A DNA stretch of 64,000 nt from Lachnospiraceae bacterium (GCA_026169045.1 JAPFDH010000128.1:1-64000), one strand, 5' to 3'. Counted from the stretch's first letter, positions 35,786-45,754 are shown. Notes: a model not told the origin generated them from the sequence alone. Translations and numbers: made by a program.

Positions 35786-37180
35786 ATGGCAATTGAATAT
35801 TTAGGCTTAAGCCAAATAAACGGCTCCCTGATTGCATTGGAGGGAGTTCAGGACGCTGCCTATGATGAAATTGTAGAAATTACAGCAGATAACGGAAAAG
35901 AGAAAAAATTGGGTCGTATCGTAGAATGTTATGCAGATAAGGCTGTCATTCAGGTATTTGAAGGATCCGAGAACCTTTCTCTTACAAATACACACACAAA
36001 ATTAACCGGACATCCCATGGAAGTTGCACTTTCTCCGGATGTTCTGGGACGTACATTTAACGGAATCGGAGAACCCACCGACGGATTGGGTCCCATTAAA
36101 GCTGAATTGAAACGGGATGTCAACGGACAGCCATTAAATCCAGTATCCCGCGAATACCCAAGAGATTATATCCGTACCGGTATTTCTGCCATCGATGGTT
36201 TGACAACTCTGATTCGCGGTCAGAAACTTCCTATCTTTTCAGGAAACGGTCTTCCCCATGACCAATTGGCTGCTCAGATTGTAAAACAGGCCTCTCTTGG
36301 TGATAATGCCGGAGATGAAAAATTCGCTATCGTGTTCGCTGCCATGGGTGTAAAATACGACGTGGCTGAATTCTTCCGCCGTACATTCGAAGAAAGCGGT
36401 GTCAGTGACCATGTTGCCATGTATTTAAACCTGGCCAATGACCCGGTCGTAGAACGTCTGATCACACCAAAACTGGCCCTTACAGTAGCAGAATATCTGG
36501 CATTCGAAAAAGGTATGCATATCCTTGTTATTCTGACTGATATGACATCCTTTGCCGAAGCTATGCGTGAAGTATCTTCCTCCAAAGGTGAGATTCCTTC
36601 ACGTAAAGGATACCCGGGATATTTGTACAGTGAACTGGCCACCATTTACGAGCGTGCCGGTATCGTAAAAGGACGTTCCGGTTCCGTAACACAAATCCCC
36701 ATTTTAACCATGCCCAATGATGATATTACTCATCCTATTCCGGACTTAACCGGTTACATTACAGAAGGACAGATTGTACTGGATCGTCAGCTGCACGGGC
36801 AAAACATTTATCCGCCCATCAGTGTTCTTCCGTCCCTATCCCGTCTGATGAAAGACGGTATCGGAGAAGGATTCACAAGAGCTGATCATCAGGCTGTTGC
36901 CAATCAGTTATTCTCTGCCTATGCTAAAGTAGGTGATGCGAGAAATCTGGCATCTGTCATTGGTGAAGATGAATTATCCAGTACCGATAAAAAATATCTG
37001 GAATTCGGAAAAGCCTTCGAATCCCGTTTTGTCGGACAGGGGGAAAACGAAAATCGAACCATCATTGATACATTAACCATCGGATGGGAGCTGCTTCGTA
37101 TGCTGCCAAGAGAGGAATTGGATCGTATCGATACTAAGATTTTGGATCAGTATTATGATGCACCTTCATCCAAAAACTAA
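35786..37180 (+). CDS. ntpB: V-type ATPase subunit B
   Basis: The 464-aa non-catalytic head subunit has [20 protein letters not shown] at the N-terminus and the central [20 protein letters not shown], where a real P-loop (GxxxxGKT) is missing, as expected. Later blocks include [20 protein letters not shown] and the C-terminal [29 protein letters not shown] precedes the ATG. It is 44 nt after subunit A. Confidence 0.98.
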   Translation: MAIEYLGLSQINGSLIALEGVQDAAYDEIVEITADNGKEKKLGRIVECYADKAVIQVFEGSENLSLTNTHTKLTGHPMEVALSPDVLGRTFNGIGEPTDGLGPIKAELKRDVNGQPLNPVSREYPRDYIRTGISAIDGLTTLIRGQKLPIFSGNGLPHDQLAAQIVKQASLGDNAGDEKFAIVFAAMGVKYDVAEFFRRTFEESGVSDHVAMYLNLANDPVVERLITPKLALTVAEYLAFEKGMHILVILTDMTSFAEAMREVSSSKGEIPSRKGYPGYLYSELATIYERAGIVKGRSGSVTQIPILTMPNDDITHPIPDLTGYITEGQIVLDRQLHGQNIYPPISVLPSLSRLMKDGIGEGFTRADHQAVANQLFSAYAKVGDARNLASVIGEDELSSTDKKYLEFGKAFESRFVGQGENENRTIIDTLTIGWELLRMLPREELDRIDTKILDQYYDAPSSKN

Positions 37181-37194
37181 GGGAGTGTGAAGCC

Positions 37195-37812
37195 ATGAAT
37201 CTGAATACCTTTCCTACCAAAGGAAACCTGATATTGGCAAAAAATTCCCTGACCCTTGCAAAGCAGGGATACGAGTTAATGGATAAAAAACGTAATATCC
37301 TGATTCGTGAATTAATGGAACTGATCGATAAAGCCTCCTCTATTCAGACAGAAATCGATTCCACTTATACAGCCGCCTATGCGGCTCTTCAGCAGGCGAA
37401 CATCCAGCTGGGAATTCACACCGTACAGGATATTGCCTCTTCCATTGCACCGGAAGAAAGTATCACTATAAAAACCCGGAGTATTATGGGAACCGAAATC
37501 CCACTGGTAGAATATACTCCACAAGCCAGCAATAAACCGGCCTATGCATTCTATGGTACCAAAGAATCTCTGGATATCGCCAGACAACGATTTGAACGTG
37601 TAAAAGATCTGACCGTTCAGCTTTCCACCGTAGAAACCAGTGCTTATCGTCTGGCAGCCAATATCAAAAAAACACAAAAACGTGCCAATGCGTTGAAAAA
37701 TATCACGATACCAACATACGAAGCTCTGGTGAAATCCATCACCAACGCTTTGGAAGAAAAGGAACGTGAAGAATTCACTCGCCTCAAAGTGATCAAAGAA
37801 CGCCTTGGATGA
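37195..37812 (+). CDS. ntpD: V-type ATPase subunit D
   Basis: The 205-aa central-shaft subunit is two long antiparallel helices. The N-terminus FPTKGNLILAKNSLTLAKQG and the C-terminus ANALKNITIPTYEALVKSIT are family signatures. AAGGGAGTGTGAAGCC precedes the ATG. It is the last gene of the operon and is followed by a strong hairpin. Confidence 0.96.
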   Translation: MNLNTFPTKGNLILAKNSLTLAKQGYELMDKKRNILIRELMELIDKASSIQTEIDSTYTAAYAALQQANIQLGIHTVQDIASSIAPEESITIKTRSIMGTEIPLVEYTPQASNKPAYAFYGTKESLDIARQRFERVKDLTVQLSTVETSAYRLAANIKKTQKRANALKNITIPTYEALVKSITNALEEKEREEFTRLKVIKERLG

Positions 37813-37818
37813 TATAAC

Positions 37819-37861
37819 AGGACTGTTGCTTTCGCATATGAAATGTGAAAGCAACAGTCCT
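37819..37861 (+). terminator. Terminator of the V-type ATPase operon
   Basis: AGGACTGTTGCTTTC pairs perfectly with GAAAGCAACAGTCCT. Only a weak T-rich tail (ATTATTTAT) follows. It lies 7 nt past the ntpD stop. Confidence 0.75.
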
Positions 37862-37867
37862 ATTATT

Positions 37868-37966
37868 TATGCACAGACAATGAGCCTTGTGCGGATGCCT
37901 GCATACGCATACGACGACTGTCCGCAAACGTGAGAAACTCGCAAAGCGTGTTTCTCATCGTTTTAG
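37868..37966 (+). repeat. Complete copy (B) of the double-hairpin repeat
   Basis: The element begins GCACAGACAATGAGCC and ends GCGTGTTTCTCATCGTTTT. The first hairpin (TTGTGCG...CGCATACGA) is partly degraded and the second is GAGAAACTCGC/GCGTGTTTCTC. It starts a few bases past the V-type ATPase terminator. Confidence 0.85.
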
Positions 37967-38037
37967 GGTCTATACATCAAATATTTAATATGCTATGATA
38001 TTTTTATTCTGGTGCAATTGTTTTTTGGAGGTTTTTT

Positions 38038-39432
38038 ATGAAACACATATTTTTTAAACCAATAAAGCTCAGAAAATTTTTCTGTACCCTTTTTCTGTGT
38101 TTATTATGTATAAATATTTTTCTTCCCAAAATCAGTCTGGCCGCTTCCAAAGAAGAAGTGGATAATCTGATTTCTACCATTCCTACGGATATCTGGCCTC
38201 AGGCTCCTGACATTGCCAGTGAGGCAGGTATTCTCATAGAACCAGAGTCAGGTACCATTCTATATGCTAAAAATGCCACCGAGGCCCTTTATCCAGCCAG
38301 CACGACAAAGCTCATGACGGCTCTGCTTACTCTGGAAAACTGTAGTCTGGAAGAAGTAGTGACCTATTCTTCCACAGCTGTGTTAAGTCTGGAACCCGGA
38401 AGCAGCCATATCGGTCTGAAAGTGGGCGAACAACTTACGGTAAAAGACAGCTTGTATGGTCTTCTTCTACCCTCTGCCAACGAAGTCGCCAATGGACTGG
38501 CGGAACATGTATCCGGCAGTATCTCTGCTTTTGCAGATAAAATGAATGAGAAAGCAGCTTCTTTAGGTGCTGTAAATACCCATTTTGCCAATGCCAACGG
38601 GCTTCATGACGACAATCATTATACCTGTGCCTATGATCTGGCACTGATCATGCAGGCTTGCATCCAGAATCCCACTTTTTTGGAAATTGATTCTACACCT
38701 ACTTATGTGCGAAAAGCCGATTCTCTTTTAAATAAAGAAATTCCCATGGGATCTACTCATAAAATGATGCGGGAAAATACCGAATACTATGATCCCAATG
38801 TCATCTGCGGAAAAACAGGATGGACACAGCAGGCAGGACGATGCCTTGTTACCTATGCTCAAAAAGACGGCCTTTCTTTGATATGCGTTGTGATGAAATC
38901 AGAAGATCCGCAACAATACCAGGATACAAAAGCACTCTTAGACTATGGATTCAATAATTTCAAAGAAATGCGGGCTTCCGAGAATGATCCTGATTTTGAA
39001 CAAGGTCAGGTCTCCTCTTCCAGTCCTTTGAAATTACCTCAAGAATCCATTTCCCTCTCCACTTTATCCAGTGATTCTTTTGTCGTCATGCCAAATAATA
39101 TTTCATTTGATCAATTGGATAAAACCATTTCCGAAACAGAAAACGGGCAATCGACCATTACCTATAGTCTGGAAGGCTATACATTAGGAAGTGCCGCTCT
39201 GATCCCTTCCACCCAGACTGTAGCCAATAATATGTTTTCAAACGATACGAATCATTCCGATGTTTTTGATTCACCGGTAAATCACCTGTTTGTTCTCAAT
39301 GTGTGGGTTGTACTCAGTATTGTACTTCTTATCATTGCTGCAATCATCGGCCTTATCGTACTGATTCAATATCGAAAAGAACAAAAAGAAAAAGAGCGTA
39401 AAAAAGAAGACCGGCCGCGCTACCGCTATTAA
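38038..39432 (+). CDS. D-alanyl-D-alanine carboxypeptidase (DacF-like)
   Basis: The 464-aa serine peptidase trims the terminal D-Ala of peptidoglycan stem peptides outside the membrane. It has a signal sequence (LFLCLLCINIFLP), the active-site STTK (about residue 88, in YPASTTKLM), SAN (about 144) and KTG (about 259, in CGKTGWTQQAG). A C-terminal membrane helix (WVVLSIVLLIIAAIIGLIVL) is followed by a charged tail, so it is anchored at its C-terminus. DacF-type enzymes in Bacillus act in spore cortex formation. GGAGGTTTTTT precedes the ATG. Confidence 0.92.
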   Translation: MKHIFFKPIKLRKFFCTLFLCLLCINIFLPKISLAASKEEVDNLISTIPTDIWPQAPDIASEAGILIEPESGTILYAKNATEALYPASTTKLMTALLTLENCSLEEVVTYSSTAVLSLEPGSSHIGLKVGEQLTVKDSLYGLLLPSANEVANGLAEHVSGSISAFADKMNEKAASLGAVNTHFANANGLHDDNHYTCAYDLALIMQACIQNPTFLEIDSTPTYVRKADSLLNKEIPMGSTHKMMRENTEYYDPNVICGKTGWTQQAGRCLVTYAQKDGLSLICVVMKSEDPQQYQDTKALLDYGFNNFKEMRASENDPDFEQGQVSSSSPLKLPQESISLSTLSSDSFVVMPNNISFDQLDKTISETENGQSTITYSLEGYTLGSAALIPSTQTVANNMFSNDTNHSDVFDSPVNHLFVLNVWVVLSIVLLIIAAIIGLIVLIQYRKEQKEKERKKEDRPRYRY

Positions 39433-39469
39433 TTTATTTTATTGTGATCAGAGCAGAAATGAGGAAATC

Positions 39470-40441
39470 ATGCACTACATCATACTTGATCTGGAATGGA
39501 ATCAGGCTTCTGAAAAACAAATAGATCCCGTTTCCCAGACACAACCGGAACTCCACTTTGAGATCATCGAAATCGGTGCAGTAAAGGTGGATACCGCCGG
39601 AAATGTCCTGGGTGAATTCAGTGAACTGATCCACCCGGTTGTCTATCCCCATCTATTCGAACGGATCCGCGATGTCGTAAAAATTACAGAAGAAGAACTA
39701 CTTCACGCCCGTTCTTTTAAAGAAGTCTGGGAAGACTTTATCGCCTGGTGCGGTAACGATTACCGTTTCTGTACCTGGGGATCCATGGATTTAACAGAAC
39801 TGCAAAGGAATGTAGATTTCTATGATTTGGAAAATCCATTTCCTCTTCCTCTCCTTTATTATGATATTCAAAAACTTTATTCTCTTGCTTTTGAAGACGG
39901 AAAAACCCGTCGTGCTTTGGATTATGCCGTTCATTCTCTTGTTCTTCCAGAAGAAAATGCATTTCATCGTGCCTTGGCAGATGCTTATTATACCTGGATG
40001 GTAATGGATGCTTTGAACATGGATTCGCTTCAGACTATGGTTTCCATCGATTACCACCGTCCGCCCAGGGAGCGGAAAGAAGAAATCTATTTGAAATTTG
40101 GCACATACTCCAAATTTGTATCCCGCGTTTTTCCGACAAAAGAAGATGCCATGCTGGATAAAAATGTAAACAGCACCGTCTGTTATCAATGCGGTCATGC
40201 AGCCAAAAAGAAAATACGCTGGTTTTCCAATGCCGGGCGTTACTATTTTTCCCTTTCCTATTGCCCGTCTCACGGATGGCTCAAAGGAAAAATCCGCATG
40301 AAAAAAGCGGAAGACGGCAGCGGTGTATTTGCCGTAAAAATATTAAAACTGGTTGATGAAGCCTCCGCTTTAAAAATATATCAAAAGAAACAGGAAATCC
40401 AAACAAAACGTAAACTCAAACAGCACAGTGAATCGCTGTAA
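39470..40441 (+). CDS. DEDDh 3'-5' exonuclease domain protein
   Basis: The 323-aa protein opens with YIILDLEWNQ (first acidic motif, Asp and Glu), then IIEIGAVKVD. The second motif region is FCTWGSMDLTELQRN and the last HRALADAYYTWMV holds the catalytic His and Asp. This ERI/KapD-like layout acts on RNA or DNA 3' ends. A C-terminal extension (about 225-310) has a CxxC pair, VCYQCGHAAKKKIRW, that may bind zinc. GAGGAAATC precedes the ATG. It sits alone between dacF and an ABC pair. Confidence 0.88.
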   Translation: MHYIILDLEWNQASEKQIDPVSQTQPELHFEIIEIGAVKVDTAGNVLGEFSELIHPVVYPHLFERIRDVVKITEEELLHARSFKEVWEDFIAWCGNDYRFCTWGSMDLTELQRNVDFYDLENPFPLPLLYYDIQKLYSLAFEDGKTRRALDYAVHSLVLPEENAFHRALADAYYTWMVMDALNMDSLQTMVSIDYHRPPRERKEEIYLKFGTYSKFVSRVFPTKEDAMLDKNVNSTVCYQCGHAAKKKIRWFSNAGRYYFSLSYCPSHGWLKGKIRMKKAEDGSGVFAVKILKLVDEASALKIYQKKQEIQTKRKLKQHSESL

Positions 40442-40465
40442 CACTCACAAGGGGGACTTAAAAAT

Positions 40466-41170
40466 ATGATGAAGCTTATACTAAAAGACATGGAAAAACA
40501 TTTTGATAAAAAAGAAGTATTGAAAAAGGCCAGTTTTACCTTTGAAAAGGGAAAAATTTATGGGCTTCTGGGACGTAATGGTGCCGGGAAAACCACTCTG
40601 TTTAACTGTATTAATGAGGATCTCTCTTTGGATGGCGGTTCTTTTTCCATTGAAGAAGACGGTACATCACGTGCCATTACTTCCCAAGATATCGGATATG
40701 TTCTTGCCACTCCTGTTGTTCCCGAATTTCTGACCGGAAGAGAGTTTTTGAAATTTTTTATCGATATTAATCAAAACTATATCCGTCAAAATAAAAGTAT
40801 TGATGAGTGGTTTTCCTTTATGAAGATTGATCCGGAAGACCGGGACAAATTGATGAAAGACTATTCCCATGGAATGAAAAATAAAATGCAGCTTTTAGTA
40901 AATATTATTGCGAGCCCTGCCATTCTTCTACTGGATGAGCCTCTGACTTCGTTTGATGTAGTGGTAGCTGATGAAATGAAACGTTTGCTGAAAGAAATCA
41001 AACAAGATCATATTCTGATCTTTTCAACCCACATCATGGAGCTGGCATTGGATTTATGTGATGAAATCGTCATATTAAATCATGGCACGTTACAGGAAAT
41101 TCCAAAGGATGATTTAGACCAAGACGACTTTAAAGATCGGATTATCCATGCATTGAAGGAGGAGGCATAA
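40466..41170 (+). CDS. ABC transporter ATP-binding protein
   Basis: The 234-aa ATPase has Walker A LLGRNGAGKTTL (about residue 40), an unusual signature DYSHGMKNKM (where LSGG-Q is normal) and Walker B ILLLDEPLTSFD. The YSxGMKxK form is typical of ABC-2 type exporters or lantibiotic-immunity-like ATPases. GGGGGACTTAAAAAT precedes two adjacent ATG codons (40466, 40469). The stop lies one base before the permease start, so the pair is one transport unit. Confidence 0.92.
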   Translation: MMKLILKDMEKHFDKKEVLKKASFTFEKGKIYGLLGRNGAGKTTLFNCINEDLSLDGGSFSIEEDGTSRAITSQDIGYVLATPVVPEFLTGREFLKFFIDINQNYIRQNKSIDEWFSFMKIDPEDRDKLMKDYSHGMKNKMQLLVNIIASPAILLLDEPLTSFDVVVADEMKRLLKEIKQDHILIFSTHIMELALDLCDEIVILNHGTLQEIPKDDLDQDDFKDRIIHALKEEA

Positions 41171-41171
41171 C

Positions 41172-42740
41172 ATGATTCATACATTGTTTACTTCTTTTCA
41201 AATCAGTCTTTCCTATGAAATTAACGCATTTATCTACCGCCTCAGAAAATTACCTATCTTAAAAAAGATTATTTCTGCAGACTGGTATAAAAATCGCGCT
41301 CTAAAAAATGGTATTACTGCCTTTGTTTTATTGTTCCACTTTCTTGCATTATTTGCAAAAAAATTCCTTTATTTTGGCATTATGGCATTACTTCCGGCCC
41401 AATATCTTCCGGGAAATTTCTCCTCCAATTATATTCACATCGTTCTGATATTTGCATTGTTCGGTGCAGCAATGAACACAGAATTATTTGATGCTTCCAA
41501 AGAAAAATATTATTCCGTTGTGCTGATGCGCGTAAACCCCAGGGATTTTGCATTGTCAAATTACGCTTATTATCTGATCTCCCTGTTTGTTTCCATGCTT
41601 CCGGCCTCCCTTGTCATTGGATATTTTGTGAAAATCCCGGTTCTCATTTGTTTTCTGATTCCCATTCTGACAGTCGCTGCAAAACTTACCTTTACTGCGG
41701 CTTATTTGTTATATTTCGAAAAAACCGGTAAATTGATTGCGGGTTCCTCCCATGTAAAATTCGTGTGGACAATGATTTTATCTGCACTTCTTTTCGGATA
41801 TGGTCTTCCCGCACTTTCTATCGTGCTTCCGGAAATTCTTTTTGGATTGCTGACCCCTTTGTTCGTGATTACAGCAGTTCCTTCGTTATCATTTCTTCTG
41901 CACTCCCACTCCTATCAAAAATTATACAAAATGATTTTAACTTTAAATACCATTTTGTTCCATGTAAGTGAGAATGCTGCAAAATCACAACAAAATGGTA
42001 TGCAGTCCCATTTAAAACTGGACGTAACCAGTAACAAAAATGGCTATGAATATCTGAATGACATTTTTCTGAAGCGTCATAAACGATTGCTCACCGTATC
42101 TGCAATACGCCTTTGCGTGATTCTGTCTGTTCTTCTGGTCGGATCTTTAATCCTCATCCTGTTCAGTCACCAGGCTGCAGATGTCGTCAATGAATTTATA
42201 ATGACTCTGTTTCCATACTTTGTATTTATCTTATATCTAATCAACCGCGGCGGTGTTATTACACAAGCCATGTTTTTTAACTGTGATCACAGTATGCTGG
42301 CATATCGGTTTTATCGGCAGCCCAAGGCCATTTTGCGTCTGTTCCAAAGCAGACTAAGACTTATGATCCAAATCAATCTGATGCCCGCTTCCCTGCTAGC
42401 ATTTGGACTTCCGTTATTACTGGCCCTCAGTGGTGGAACAAATGAATGGATGAATTATATCTTACTGCCTATCGCCATTTTTGCCATGTCCGTATTCTTT
42501 TCCATCCATTCCCTCGTACTGTACTACCTGCTGCAGCCCTATAACATCAACATGGAACAAAAAAGTCCTGCTTACGCTTTGGCAAATACAGTTACCTACC
42601 TGATCTGTTACTTATTTATCCGACTACGTGCCCCCACTCTTTTATTTACCAGTCTTACCATTCTGTTTTGCGTCATATTCAGTATACTGGCATTATATCT
42701 GATATATCGATATGCACCAAAAACATTTCGATTAAAATAA
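41172..42740 (+). CDS. ABC-2-like permease partner
   Basis: The 522-aa protein has about twelve hydrophobic segments and no soluble domain; the motif pattern is not one I can assign to a named family. It begins one base after its ATPase, with GGAGGCATAAC as ribosome site, so it is the membrane partner. The ratio of one ATPase to one large permease fits a homodimeric exporter. No substrate clue lies nearby; the next gene encodes EutH, but the 19-nt gap could also be simple co-transcription. Confidence 0.8.
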   Translation: MIHTLFTSFQISLSYEINAFIYRLRKLPILKKIISADWYKNRALKNGITAFVLLFHFLALFAKKFLYFGIMALLPAQYLPGNFSSNYIHIVLIFALFGAAMNTELFDASKEKYYSVVLMRVNPRDFALSNYAYYLISLFVSMLPASLVIGYFVKIPVLICFLIPILTVAAKLTFTAAYLLYFEKTGKLIAGSSHVKFVWTMILSALLFGYGLPALSIVLPEILFGLLTPLFVITAVPSLSFLLHSHSYQKLYKMILTLNTILFHVSENAAKSQQNGMQSHLKLDVTSNKNGYEYLNDIFLKRHKRLLTVSAIRLCVILSVLLVGSLILILFSHQAADVVNEFIMTLFPYFVFILYLINRGGVITQAMFFNCDHSMLAYRFYRQPKAILRLFQSRLRLMIQINLMPASLLAFGLPLLLALSGGTNEWMNYILLPIAIFAMSVFFSIHSLVLYYLLQPYNINMEQKSPAYALANTVTYLICYLFIRLRAPTLLFTSLTILFCVIFSILALYLIYRYAPKTFRLK

Positions 42741-42759
42741 TACGGAGGTATGAAAGCAT

Positions 42760-43836
42760 ATGAATCAGGTACTTATGTATATATTGGCAGCAGGAGTCAT
42801 TTTAGGCGGCATCGACCGGCTGCTGGGAAACAAATGGGGCTATGGAAAACGCATGGAAGAAGGATTTTTATTTATGGGACCAACCGCTTTATCCATGGTG
42901 GGAATTATGTGTCTTGTCCCTTTCCTGTCCGATACTCTGGGAAAAGTGATTGTCCCTTTATTTGAACTTTTTCATATCGATCCTGCCATGTTTGGTGGCT
43001 TTCTCCCCATTGATATGGGTGGATATCAATTGGCAAAGTCACTGGAAACTTCTGCTTCCACGGGAAATTATGCCGGAATCATTGTGTCTGCTACTTTTGG
43101 CTGTACATTGGTCTTTACCATACCTGTAGGCATGGGTCTTATCGAAAACGAGGATCGGTCTTTTTTTGCTGAAGGTTTACTGATCGGTTTGGTTACCCTT
43201 CCTCTTGGTCTGATTTTTGGCGCTGTTCTGTGTGGCGTTCCTTTTCTTAATGCTTTATGGCAAACAATACCGGTATTCCTTTTATCCATATTTCTCGGAA
43301 TAGGCTTAAAATATTTTCCTGCCAAAATTATTCGGGGATTTGGTCTGTTTGCCTCAGGATTAAAAGCCATTATCACCATTGGTCTTGTATTGGGAGCCGT
43401 TACATATCTGACAGGAATTTCCATTCTTCCCAATCTTTCTCCCATTCAGGATGCCCTGGCTGTGGTCGCTTCCATAGGTATTACCATGCTCGGAAGCTTA
43501 CCGGCCGCCGAATTTCTTCAACGGATTCTCCGCCGGCCATTTGCATGGATCGGCGCGCGTTTGGGAATCAATGCATTCAGCATGGTAGGACTTTTGGTAG
43601 GCGCTGTCAGTGCCATTCCCCAACTGGCTATGATGAAAGATATGGACCCTCTCGGAAAACGGATCAATGCAGCTTATATTGTCTGTGCCACCTCCATGCT
43701 GGCAGCCCATGCCGGGTTCACATTGAGTACAGAACCATCCATGCTTGCTCCTTTGTTTGCTTCCAAAACAGTGGGTGCCCTATCCGGAGCGATTTTAGCA
43801 TTTCTGTTTTATCGCCGTAAACAGGTAGTCCAATAA
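42760..43836 (+). CDS. eutH: Ethanolamine transporter EutH
   Basis: The 358-aa membrane protein has ten or eleven helices and the EutH signatures LGGIDRLLGNKWGYGKRMEE, FLPIDMGGYQLAKSLE and TIPVGMGLIENEDRSFFAEG. EutH facilitates entry of protonated ethanolamine. None of the other eut genes (EutBC lyase, shell proteins, EutVW regulator) is in the window, so this is a solitary copy. TACGGAGGTATGAAAGCAT precedes the ATG. It lies 19 nt after the ABC permease and may be co-transcribed. EutH can also act on other small amines; none is proven here. Confidence 0.9.
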   Translation: MNQVLMYILAAGVILGGIDRLLGNKWGYGKRMEEGFLFMGPTALSMVGIMCLVPFLSDTLGKVIVPLFELFHIDPAMFGGFLPIDMGGYQLAKSLETSASTGNYAGIIVSATFGCTLVFTIPVGMGLIENEDRSFFAEGLLIGLVTLPLGLIFGAVLCGVPFLNALWQTIPVFLLSIFLGIGLKYFPAKIIRGFGLFASGLKAIITIGLVLGAVTYLTGISILPNLSPIQDALAVVASIGITMLGSLPAAEFLQRILRRPFAWIGARLGINAFSMVGLLVGAVSAIPQLAMMKDMDPLGKRINAAYIVCATSMLAAHAGFTLSTEPSMLAPLFASKTVGALSGAILAFLFYRRKQVVQ

Positions 43837-43876
43837 CCATTTAAAAGGCAATTAGAAATTCTCTACCAAACAAAAA

Positions 43877-43916
43877 CTGCCGGAATGTTTTTATATTTCC
43901 ATTCCGACAGTTTTTT
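43877..43916 (+). terminator. Terminator of the ABC-eutH operon
   Basis: CTGCCGGAATG pairs with CATTCCGACAG, with one mismatch, and TTTTTTAATT follows on the plus strand. Confidence 0.8.
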
Positions 43917-43921
43917 AATTT

Positions 43922-44016
43922 ACGCACAGACAACGAGCCGTGTGCGGATGTTTACATACGCACACGGCGACTGTCCGCGAACGTGAGAAACACGCTTTGC
44001 GTGTTTCTCATCGTTT
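43922..44016 (+). repeat. Complete copy (C) of the double-hairpin repeat
   Basis: This is the best-preserved copy. The first stem GCCGTGTGCG/CGCACACGGC (43938-43970) and the second stem GAGAAACACGC/GCGTGTTTCTC (43985-44010) are both perfect. The element starts ACGCACAGACAACGAGCC and ends CATCGTTTA. It begins 6 nt past terminator 43877-43916 and ends 15 nt before the stop codon of the convergent gene. Confidence 0.9.
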
Positions 44017-44030
44017 ATAAAATACTCTGA

Positions 44031-45713
44031 TTATATTTCCGTTATATGGATCACCGTCTCTATCTTCTCCTCCTGCACGGCACTTCCCTCTGTAACGCCT
44101 TCTCCCGTATTCGGCTGACACAGTAACGAATATGCTGTATCTGTAAGGAAACATGTAACCAAAACAATTGCTGTCACCATTCGTATTTTTCTTGGTACCC
44201 GTTGAAACAACTCATCCAAAATCGGTGCCCCGACATACAAAATGGCACATCCTCCGATTCCAAAGACAAAAAGACCTTCTGCGCAAATTCTTCCATGAAG
44301 ATTTAAGAAAAATCCGCTGTAGTCCCACCATTTTGTTTTTAAAAAAGTTTCCAGAACCCATGCGGTAGCATATTCCAAAACACCACACACAATGATGATG
44401 AGAAAGAAAGTCAATATTGGCCGATTCGCAAACCGACGCATTAATAATAAAATCAGTACCCCACCGAAACCGTAGATTGGAAGCCACGGTCCATATAACA
44501 CACCACGATTTACAATTTCTCCTGTCTGTATTATATGAAGGGCTACTTCCCAAAACCATCCAATCATTGCAAAAGCGAAGAATAGTAAAACATAGCTTAA
44601 TGGACGATACGAACGATCATAATCGGTCTTAATCCAATCCCGCCATTCTGTCTCCGGTATGGTAAATAATCTTGTCGGATACTCTACCATCCTTAGTTCA
44701 TCATCAATTTTATTGATCGGTGTTTCTTCCGGAATCGTTTCCGGTTCACAGAACAAATATCGGTCATTTAGTCCTCGGTATCCGGGTCGTTTCATACGAA
44801 TGGTTTCTTCACGTAACTGGCGATAAAGTTCCGCTTTGGCAGCATTCCGATAAGGTACCACAAGAAAGACACTCAATAATCTGGCTGTCAGCAGGCTTAA
44901 AATCTCCCATCCCAAAAAAGAAAGATCAAATAAAAATATCTTCCATTTCTTTCCCTTTGTCATCTGTTTTGAGAGACGAAACACTTCTTTCCAAGGCAAA
45001 TCCGGATTTTCTGCTATAATATACGGAATCATATAATAGGAATAGTACTTGATGATACCTCCTACAATCGTAAACATCCAAAGTGTTTGAAACACATTTT
45101 TCATTAACATGGTAAACGCTGTTTTTTTCGTACGCTTTACCTTATAAACAAACAGAACTCTGGTCAACGGAGCATGTTCGTATGTTACCGTCTCTAAAAA
45201 AAATCTGTTTTTTCCTACCACCAGGATATTTCCGACTAAAGTTCTATATAAAACATTGATGATTCCCCCGAGAATAATGATGAAGTAGGCTCCGATACTA
45301 TCTCGGAACAAAGCCTGATTCACCATATTCAATATTCCAAATGTAACGGATCCGGTTTCTGTAATGCTATTAAAAATACCGGCAAAAACACCTTTGGTCG
45401 CAGCAGACTGTGGTGTTTCTTCCCCCTCATACCCCAACTGTATCAGAAATTCACGGACAATCTGAGAGTTTGTTTTCTCATGAAAACGTTCCGGAACCAT
45501 GTGCTCCTTCTTCGCTTCCTCTTTCGTATCCTGTAGCTGGCTTTCAACAACTGCATTGGGATTCACACTCCACATGTTCATTCTAACAATAGAAAGCATA
45601 TCATCTGCTTCTCCGGCAAAAAATGCTATCACAATACACATGGCAACCATCCGCAGATAGTTAAAATGAATGGAACTTTTGGCACTTCTTTTCAAGCTTT
45701 TTGGCGTCCACAT
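44031..45713 (-). CDS. Two-part membrane protein with C-terminal CmpB-like domain
   Basis: The 560-aa protein has an N-terminal membrane part with five or six helices that resembles DUF975-type proteins. A central soluble segment (about 290-360) follows. The C-terminal half has the pattern MIGWFWEVALHIIQTGEIVN, GVLYGPWLPIYGFGG, and WWDYSGFFLNLHGRICAEG. The C-terminal pattern matches the putative ABC permease CmpB-like family (PF06541). AAAGGAGGAAGAATTTGA precedes the ATG. It begins 41 nt past potD on the same strand without a terminator between, so it may be read from the pot promoter. Its role is unknown. Confidence 0.8.
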   Translation of the reverse strand: MWTPKSLKRSAKSSIHFNYLRMVAMCIVIAFFAGEADDMLSIVRMNMWSVNPNAVVESQLQDTKEEAKKEHMVPERFHEKTNSQIVREFLIQLGYEGEETPQSAATKGVFAGIFNSITETGSVTFGILNMVNQALFRDSIGAYFIIILGGIINVLYRTLVGNILVVGKNRFFLETVTYEHAPLTRVLFVYKVKRTKKTAFTMLMKNVFQTLWMFTIVGGIIKYYSYYMIPYIIAENPDLPWKEVFRLSKQMTKGKKWKIFLFDLSFLGWEILSLLTARLLSVFLVVPYRNAAKAELYRQLREETIRMKRPGYRGLNDRYLFCEPETIPEETPINKIDDELRMVEYPTRLFTIPETEWRDWIKTDYDRSYRPLSYVLLFFAFAMIGWFWEVALHIIQTGEIVNRGVLYGPWLPIYGFGGVLILLLMRRFANRPILTFFLIIIVCGVLEYATAWVLETFLKTKWWDYSGFFLNLHGRICAEGLFVFGIGGCAILYVGAPILDELFQRVPRKIRMVTAIVLVTCFLTDTAYSLLCQPNTGEGVTEGSAVQEEKIETVIHITEI

Positions 45714-45754
45714 TCAAATTCTTCCTCCTTTGTTCATCCCCGCTGCTTTAACGA

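Noticed and set aside
42760..43836. An ethanolamine utilisation microcompartment locus
   Set aside because: Only eutH is present; there are no shell, lyase or regulator genes.
12204..44016. Reading the repeated hairpins as a CRISPR array
   Set aside because: The copies are kilobases apart, about 95 bp long and not separated by regular spacers.
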